Positions 59,247 to 64,000 of a DNA stretch of 64,000 bases are shown here, in pieces. The notes beneath the pieces are model-generated. The model was not told the DNA's origin. It did no database searches and saw only the letters and a program-made list of their open reading frames with translations. Numbering within the stretch: the stretch's first letter is position 1; each line of letters starts with the position of its first letter. The stretch covers positions 434,001 to 498,000 of the forward strand of contig NZ_JAUSSM010000002.1 in NCBI RefSeq assembly GCF_030812315.1, given 5' to 3'. The DNA is from Arthrobacter oryzae. GTDB taxonomy: Bacteria; Actinomycetota; Actinomycetes; Actinomycetales; Micrococcaceae. The translations under genes were made by a program, and so were the position numbers.

Positions 59247-60671
59247 TCAGCCGCCGCGGATGATCTTTCGCAGCCGCTCCAGCCGGGTGGAAATCTCGCG
59301 TTCAGCGCCATTGGCGGTTGGCTGGTAGTAGTCCCGGCCGACGAGGTCATCCGGGGGATATTGCTGCGTGGCAACGGCATGCGGGGCGTCGTGCGCGTAC
59401 TTGTAGCCTTGCCCGTGCCCGAGCTGTTTGGATCCCGGGTAGTGTGCGTCCCGCAGGTGGGCGGGGATGCCGTTGCCCAGGCCGGCCCGGACGTCGGCGA
59501 TGGCTTTGTTGATCCCCATGTACGCGGCGTTGGACTTCGGGGCGGTCGCCAGGTGGACCACGGCTTCAGCCAGCACGATGCGACCTTCGGGCATGCCGAT
59601 CAGTTGCACGGCCTGGGCAGCAGCAACGGCGGTCTGCAATGCCGTGGGGTCGGCCATGCCAACATCCTCGGCCGCCGAAATCACGATGCGGCGGGCGATG
59701 AACCGTGGGTCCTCCCCGGCTTCCAGCATGCGCGCCAGGTAATGCAGCGAGGCATCGACGTCGGAGCCCCGGATGGATTTGATGAAGGCGCTCGCTACGT
59801 CGTAGTGCTGGTCCCCTGCCCGGTCATACCTGACGGCTGCAACATCGAGGGCACGTTCGGTGTGCCGCAGTTCCACGGTGACGGGGCCGTCGTCGGCGTC
59901 GTCGGCATCACCGAAAGCCACGCCTGCCGCCGCCTCCAGCGCCGTCAGCGCGCGGCGCGCGTCGCCACCGGAAAGCCGGACCAGGTGGGCCAGCGCTTCT
60001 TCGCTGAGCTTCACTTTCCCGTTCAGTCCGCGGGCATCGGTCGCGGCCCGCTGGACCAGTCCCTCGACATCCGCATCGGTCAGCGGGCGGAGCGTCAGCA
60101 GCAGCGAACGGGACAGCAGGGGCGAGACGACGGAAAAGGAGGGATTCTCGGTGGTGGCGGCGACCAGCACCACCCAGCGGTTTTCGACGCCGGGCAGCAG
60201 AGCGTCCTGCTGGGCCTTGTTGAACCGGTGGATCTCGTCGAGGAAAAGGACGGTGGTGGTTTTGTAAAGGTCCCTCGCGGTGAGCGCCTCGTCCATGACG
60301 CGCCGCACGTCCTTCACACCCGCGGTGATGGCGGAGAGTTCCACGAACTTCCGGCCGGGGCCCTTGGCGATCACATGGGCCAGCGTGGTTTTGCCGGTTC
60401 CGGGAGGTCCCCACAGGATGAGTGACGTCGGTCCGGCCGGCCCGGCGGAGTCGGCACCTGCACCGGCGGCCAGCTGCCGCAGCGGGGACCCCTGCCCCAG
60501 CAGGTGCTGCTGGCCCACCACGTCGTCGAGGGTGCGCGGCCGCATCCTAACCGCGAGGGGGCTCCGCGGCTGTGTCCGGCCGGCGGCCGGCCCGGAAACC
60601 GCCGAACCGGACGGCGCCGCTGTCCCGCCGTCGTCGTCGTTATCCGGCCCTTGGCCAAAGAGATCATCCAC
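59247..60671 (-). CDS. rarA: Replication-associated recombination protein A (AAA+ ATPase)
   Basis: A 474-residue AAA+ protein of the RarA/MgsA/WRNIP1 family, active at stalled forks. Walker A is [12 protein letters not shown] near residue 92; Walker B is [20 protein letters not shown]. Sensor and lid regions follow, and the C-terminal MgsA domain has [20 protein letters not shown] and [12 protein letters not shown]. About 50 residues rich in Asp/Gly/Ser/Pro precede the AAA module. The start is GTG at 60671, with no ribosome-binding site; a -10-like TAGCCT ends five to six bases upstream, so translation is probably leaderless. Confidence 0.95.
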   Translation of the reverse strand: MDDLFGQGPDNDDDGGTAAPSGSAVSGPAAGRTQPRSPLAVRMRPRTLDDVVGQQHLLGQGSPLRQLAAGAGADSAGPAGPTSLILWGPPGTGKTTLAHVIAKGPGRKFVELSAITAGVKDVRRVMDEALTARDLYKTTTVLFLDEIHRFNKAQQDALLPGVENRWVVLVAATTENPSFSVVSPLLSRSLLLTLRPLTDADVEGLVQRAATDARGLNGKVKLSEEALAHLVRLSGGDARRALTALEAAAGVAFGDADDADDGPVTVELRHTERALDVAAVRYDRAGDQHYDVASAFIKSIRGSDVDASLHYLARMLEAGEDPRFIARRIVISAAEDVGMADPTALQTAVAAAQAVQLIGMPEGRIVLAEAVVHLATAPKSNAAYMGINKAIADVRAGLGNGIPAHLRDAHYPGSKQLGHGQGYKYAHDAPHAVATQQYPPDDLVGRDYYQPTANGAEREISTRLERLRKIIRGG

Positions 60672-60676
60672 ATAGA

Positions 60677-60683
60677 TAGGCTA
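60677..60683. promoter_or_regulatory. Candidate shared -10 for divergent rarA and acVLRF1
   Basis: TAGGCTA on the plus strand reads TAGCCTA on the minus strand, so both strands carry a TANNNT-type -10 in the same seven bases. The gap between the divergent starts is only 23 bases (60672-60694), so both messages would be leaderless or nearly so. Confidence 0.5.
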
Positions 60684-60694
60684 CTTCTAGTTCA

Positions 60695-61372
60695 ATGACC
60701 GCACTGACAACGGAGACCCCAGCGATGCCCACCCCAGAGTCCCGAGTGGCATTCGTGTCCGGTGCCCGGCTGCCGGGGTGGGTGGAGCGCTTCGCCGCAA
60801 GCCACGGCACCCTCACGGAGGAAGAGCCCGACGGCGGCCTGCAACTGTCTGCGGCCGACGGCGCCGTGGCGCTGCTGCAGGCACCTTGGCCGGCGGACGG
60901 CCGGCCCGGGACAGGAACCGACGCGGTGTCGCGGCTCGCGTCGCTGGCGGCGCAGTCCCGCACTCTCGGGTTGGTGCTTGTCCGCCGCGGCGGCTATTCC
61001 GTGGCTGTGGTCCGTGACGGCGCCGCCCTGGCAGCCAAGACGGGCACCCGCCACGTGCAGTCCAGGACTGCGGCCGGCGGCTGGTCCCAGCAGCGTTTCG
61101 CCCGGCGGCGCGCCAACCAGGCGGATGCCCTCGTGGAGGCGGTCGCGGAGCACGCCGGCCGGATCTTCGGCGGCCACCGGATCGAGTACCTGGCGCCTGG
61201 GGGCGACCGCACGCTGGCGGAGCAGGTTCTCGCCGAACCCGTTCTGAAACGCTACGGGGCACTGGCCCGGCTGCCGTTCCTGGACGTTCCGGATCCGCGC
61301 GCCTCCGTCCTGAAGCGGGCAGCCGCGGACTCGTGTTCGGTCCGCATCCTGGTGACCGACCCGCCGGCCTAG
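60695..61372 (+). CDS. acVLRF1 family eRF1-like peptidyl-tRNA hydrolase
   Basis: A 225-residue protein of the actinobacterial Vms1-like release factor 1 family. The key element is a GGQ-like loop, GGWSQQR at about 128-134, followed by FARRRANQADALVEAV, as in the Vms1/VLRF1 group that cleaves peptidyl-tRNA on stalled large ribosomal subunits. The N-terminal part (about 20-120) is the variable eRF1-like lead-in. It is divergent from rarA by 23 bases, and its stop shares a CTAG with the convergent GNAT stop. The ATG at 60695 has no ribosome-binding site; an ATG at 60725 is possible. Family call by motif and overall layout. Confidence 0.82.
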   Translation: MTALTTETPAMPTPESRVAFVSGARLPGWVERFAASHGTLTEEEPDGGLQLSAADGAVALLQAPWPADGRPGTGTDAVSRLASLAAQSRTLGLVLVRRGGYSVAVVRDGAALAAKTGTRHVQSRTAAGGWSQQRFARRRANQADALVEAVAEHAGRIFGGHRIEYLAPGGDRTLAEQVLAEPVLKRYGALARLPFLDVPDPRASVLKRAAADSCSVRILVTDPPA

Positions 61373-62160
61373 CAGCCGGTGAGGTGCCGCTTCGGCCGCT
61401 CCTGCCGGTAGAGGTAGCGGCCGGCCTCCTGGAATCCGGACCGGGCATACAGCTCCCGTGCTCCGGGGTTGGCTGCGGTGACCAGCAGCCAGTACCCGTC
61501 CAGCCCACGTTCCTCGCCGGCCCGCAGCAGTATCTGCAGGATCAGGGAGGCGTAACCGCGGCGCCGTGCATCGGGACGGGTCGCCATGCAGTACAGCCCG
61601 CCGCGATTGCGTTCCCCGACAAGAGGCAGGGCAAGGCGTCCGACGCCGGCCGGCACGCCGTCGTCGTCCCTCACCAAGGCGTACAGCGACGGGCAGCCTT
61701 CAAGGATTCCGCGGGCGGTGGCGAGGGAGTCCTCGTCACCGCGTCCGTCCACGCTCCACCACAGCCGCAGCCAATCGTCCGTAGGCTCCGCTGACAGTTC
61801 GACGGCGGCGTCAGGCGCCGGCGTATCTCCGCCGGCACCGCGCACCAGGATCAGGGTTTCGGACTGGCGGGTGAAGCCTTCCTCGTCGAGGACAGCGTTC
61901 AGCGCGGCACTGCCGGCATTGTCGAAAACCTGGAAGATCACAGGAAGCCGGCGGCTGCGGTACCAGGCCCGGGCATCCCGCAGTAAGGCCCGCCGGTCGT
62001 GCGGGGTTCCATTCGACTCCAAACGCGGCCAGATGGAGTTGGCACGCTGGGTCACGCCGGCGGCCGCGCGGAGGACCCACCCGCCGGCTTCCCCCCGGTC
62101 GGGCGCAGGCCAGGCGGCATCCATCAGGGCCTCCAGGGCGGGGATCGTCTGCCGTTCCAT
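61369..62160 (-). CDS. GNAT family N-acetyltransferase
   Basis: A 263-residue protein. The acetyl-CoA-binding motif A is MATRPDARRRGYASLILQ near residue 192, followed by a canonical motif B (NPGARELYARSGFQEAGRYL). The N-terminal 125 residues look like a second, degenerate GNAT-like half. The substrate is unknown. It converges on the acVLRF1 gene with a four-base overlap and lies downstream of aspS. Confidence 0.88.
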   Translation of the reverse strand: MERQTIPALEALMDAAWPAPDRGEAGGWVLRAAAGVTQRANSIWPRLESNGTPHDRRALLRDARAWYRSRRLPVIFQVFDNAGSAALNAVLDEEGFTRQSETLILVRGAGGDTPAPDAAVELSAEPTDDWLRLWWSVDGRGDEDSLATARGILEGCPSLYALVRDDDGVPAGVGRLALPLVGERNRGGLYCMATRPDARRRGYASLILQILLRAGEERGLDGYWLLVTAANPGARELYARSGFQEAGRYLYRQERPKRHLTGC

Positions 62161-62191
62161 CGGGCTCCTTTTCGCGGCTTGGGGGACAGCA

Positions 62192-62219
62192 AAGGCTCCC
62201 CGGTTTCCCGGAGAGCCTT
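62192..62219 (-). terminator. Hairpin terminator after aspS
   Basis: AAGGCTC (62192-62198) pairs with GAGCCTT (62213-62219), with an inner CCGG/CCGG stem, 18 bases after the aspS stop. On the minus strand it is followed by TTGCTG, a short T-containing tract. Confidence 0.75.
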
Positions 62220-62237
62220 GCTGACGATCAGGTCACT

Positions 62238-64000
62238 CTACTTGGCTGCGTCCTCGGCCTGTTGGGGCACAGGAACGGCTTTCTTGGCCTCGGGCTTGAA
62301 GTCGACGCCGGCCTCCTTGCGCTGCTGCGCGGTGATCGGCGCCGGAGCTGCCGTCAGCGGGTCGTAACCGCCGCCGGACTTCGGGAAGGCGATGACGTCG
62401 CGGATCGATTCCACGCCTGCCAGCAGTGCCACAACGCGGTCCCAGCCAAAGGCGATCCCGCCGTGCGGCGGGGCACCGAACTTGAAGCCTTCCAGGAGGA
62501 AGCCGAACTTCGTCTCAGCGTCTGCCTTGTCCAGGCCCATGAGTTCGAAGACGCGTTCCTGGATATCGCGCTCATGGATACGGATCGAGCCGCCGCCGAT
62601 TTCGTTGCCGTTGCAGACGATGTCGTAGGCGTAAGACAGGGCCGATTCCGGGTCCTGATCGAACGAGTCCATGTACTCAGGTTTGGGCGAGGTGAAGGCG
62701 TGGTGGACGGCGGTCCACTTGCCGGCGCCGACGGCCACGTCGCCCGAGGCCACTGCTGCTGCGGCCGGCTCGAACATCGGAGCATCCACCACCCAGCAGA
62801 ATGCCCAGTCGGACGGGTTGATCAGGCCGGTGCGGTGCCCGATTTCAACACGGGCGGCACCGAGGAGCGCACGGGACGGTGTCTTCTCGCCGGCTGCGAA
62901 GAAGATGCAGTCCCCGGGCTTGGCGCCGACGGCGTCGGCGAGGCCGGCCCGCTCGGTGTCCGTGAGGTTCTTGGCCACGGGACCGGCCAGTTCGCCGTCC
63001 TCCTTGTAGAGCACGTAGGCGAGGCCCTTGGCGCCGCGCTGCTTGGCCCATTCCTGCCAGGCGTCCAGTGCACGGCGTGCCTGCGAGGCACCGCCGGGCA
63101 TGACCACAGCGCCGACGTACGGGGCCTTGAACACGCCGAAATTGGTGTCCTTGAAGAATTCCGTGAGTTCGGTCAGTTCCAGGCCGAAGCGGAGGTCCGG
63201 CTTGTCCGAGCCGTAGCGCGCCATGGCGTCCGCGTAGGTGATGCGCTGGATCGGCGTCGGGATCTCGACGTCGATCAGCTGCCACAGGGCTTTGACGATG
63301 CTTTCGCCGAGCGAAATGATGTCGTCCTGCTCCACGAAGCTCGCTTCGATGTCCAGCTGGGTGAATTCCGGCTGGCGGTCCGCGCGGAAGTCCTCATCGC
63401 GGTAGCAGCGGGCGATCTGGTAGTACTTCTCGAAGCCGCCCACCTGCAGGAGCTGCTTGAAGAGCTGCGGGGACTGCGGCAGGGCGTACCAGGAACCCGG
63501 CGCGAGGCGTGCGGGGACCACGAAGTCGCGGGCGCCTTCCGGCGTCGAACGCGTCAGCGTGGGGGTCTCGATCTCAACAAAGCCGTCCTGGTGGAGCAGC
63601 TCGCGTGCCACGCGGTTCGCTTCGGAGCGCAGGCGCAGGTTCCGGGCGGGGCCCGGGCGGCGCAGGTCCAGGTAGCGGTGCTTGAGTCGTGCTTCCTCGC
63701 CCACCTCGACGTGCTCGTCGATCTGGAAGGGCAGCGGATCGGAGGTGTTGAGGATGGTCACCTTCTCGGCAATGACCTCGATCTCGCCGGTGGCCAGTGC
63801 CGGGTTTTCATTGCCCTCGGGGCGCTGGGAAACCGTACCGATGATCTGGAGCACGTACTCGTTGCGGAGCCCGTGGAAGACCTCTTCTTCGCGGACCACT
63901 ACCTGGGCGACGCCTGAGGCATCGCGGAGGTCAACGAATGCCACACCACCGTGATCACGACGCCGGCCCACCCAGCCGGCCAGGGTTACGGTTTGTCCAA
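62238..64000 (-). CDS. aspS: Aspartyl-tRNA synthetase, N-terminus cut by window edge
   Basis: 586 residues are visible; only the first 15-20 are missing beyond the right edge. The OB-fold anticodon-binding domain opens with [20 protein letters not shown]. The class II core has [34 protein letters not shown] and [18 protein letters not shown]. The bacterial GAD insertion follows, and the C-terminal motif 3 is [16 protein letters not shown]. Whether it also charges tRNA-Asn cannot be judged from sequence by eye. A Lys/Ala/Glu-rich tail ends the protein. Confidence 0.97.
   Translation of the reverse strand, partial: GQTVTLAGWVGRRRDHGGVAFVDLRDASGVAQVVVREEEVFHGLRNEYVLQIIGTVSQRPEGNENPALATGEIEVIAEKVTILNTSDPLPFQIDEHVEVGEEARLKHRYLDLRRPGPARNLRLRSEANRVARELLHQDGFVEIETPTLTRSTPEGARDFVVPARLAPGSWYALPQSPQLFKQLLQVGGFEKYYQIARCYRDEDFRADRQPEFTQLDIEASFVEQDDIISLGESIVKALWQLIDVEIPTPIQRITYADAMARYGSDKPDLRFGLELTELTEFFKDTNFGVFKAPYVGAVVMPGGASQARRALDAWQEWAKQRGAKGLAYVLYKEDGELAGPVAKNLTDTERAGLADAVGAKPGDCIFFAAGEKTPSRALLGAARVEIGHRTGLINPSDWAFCWVVDAPMFEPAAAAVASGDVAVGAGKWTAVHHAFTSPKPEYMDSFDQDPESALSYAYDIVCNGNEIGGGSIRIHERDIQERVFELMGLDKADAETKFGFLLEGFKFGAPPHGGIAFGWDRVVALLAGVESIRDVIAFPKSGGGYDPLTAAPAPITAQQRKEAGVDFKPEAKKAVPVPQQAEDAAK

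Overview
The window is high-GC DNA with the gene content and gene order of an actinobacterium, most likely Arthrobacter/Pseudarthrobacter (Micrococcaceae). Supporting signs are the actinobacterial integration host factor (mIHF), DUF3097, DUF6167, an acVLRF1-type release-factor-like protein, a degenerate PriA, very frequent GTG/TTG starts, and the order alaS-ruvX-mltG-aroE-aroC-aroK-aroB-efp-nusB-pyrR-pyrB-pyrC-carA-carB-pyrF-mIHF-gmk-rpoZ-coaBC-metK-priA. Most genes lie on the minus strand. It is mainly a core chromosomal segment with a few accessory insertions.

Layout. 0-10 kb: phoH (cut by the left edge), a plus-strand GerMN/Gmad2 lipoprotein, the hrcA-dnaJ-rsmE heat-shock group with a CIRCE operator, DUF3097, a DUF4870 membrane protein, hemW and lepA. 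10-20 kb: a solitary PemK-like protein, rpsT, the comEA-comEC-holA group, a secreted protein of unknown function, a 61-residue protein, a DegV protein and leuS, which has a probable leader-peptide attenuator. 20-25 kb: glycerol utilisation (glpD, glpF, glpK) with a divergent SorC/DeoR-type regulator.

25-29.5 kb is the accessory stretch: an aldo/keto reductase, an alpha/beta hydrolase and a GT4 glycosyltransferase in one plus-strand run. Next come a second-type methionine aminopeptidase gene and a divergent XRE regulator, separated by three copies of a 10-bp operator half-site. This pair has lower GC than its surroundings. 29.4-44.8 kb: priA, metK, coaBC, rpoZ, gmk, mIHF and the complete de novo pyrimidine operon up to UMP apart from pyrD and pyrE, all on the minus strand and mostly overlapping or closely spaced. 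45-46 kb: a PrsW-type membrane protease.

46-58 kb: nusB, efp, a TPR protein, four shikimate-pathway genes, mltG, ruvX, alaS, DUF6167, DUF948 and rpsD. 58-64 kb: a cupin protein, rarA, the divergent acVLRF1 protein, a GNAT acetyltransferase and aspS (cut by the right edge).

I see no tRNA or rRNA gene, insertion sequence, CRISPR array or prophage. The points most worth a second look are the leuS leader, the XRE-MetAP module with its triple operator, the 23-bp divergent promoter between rarA and acVLRF1, and the inverted repeat and long leader in front of the cupin gene.
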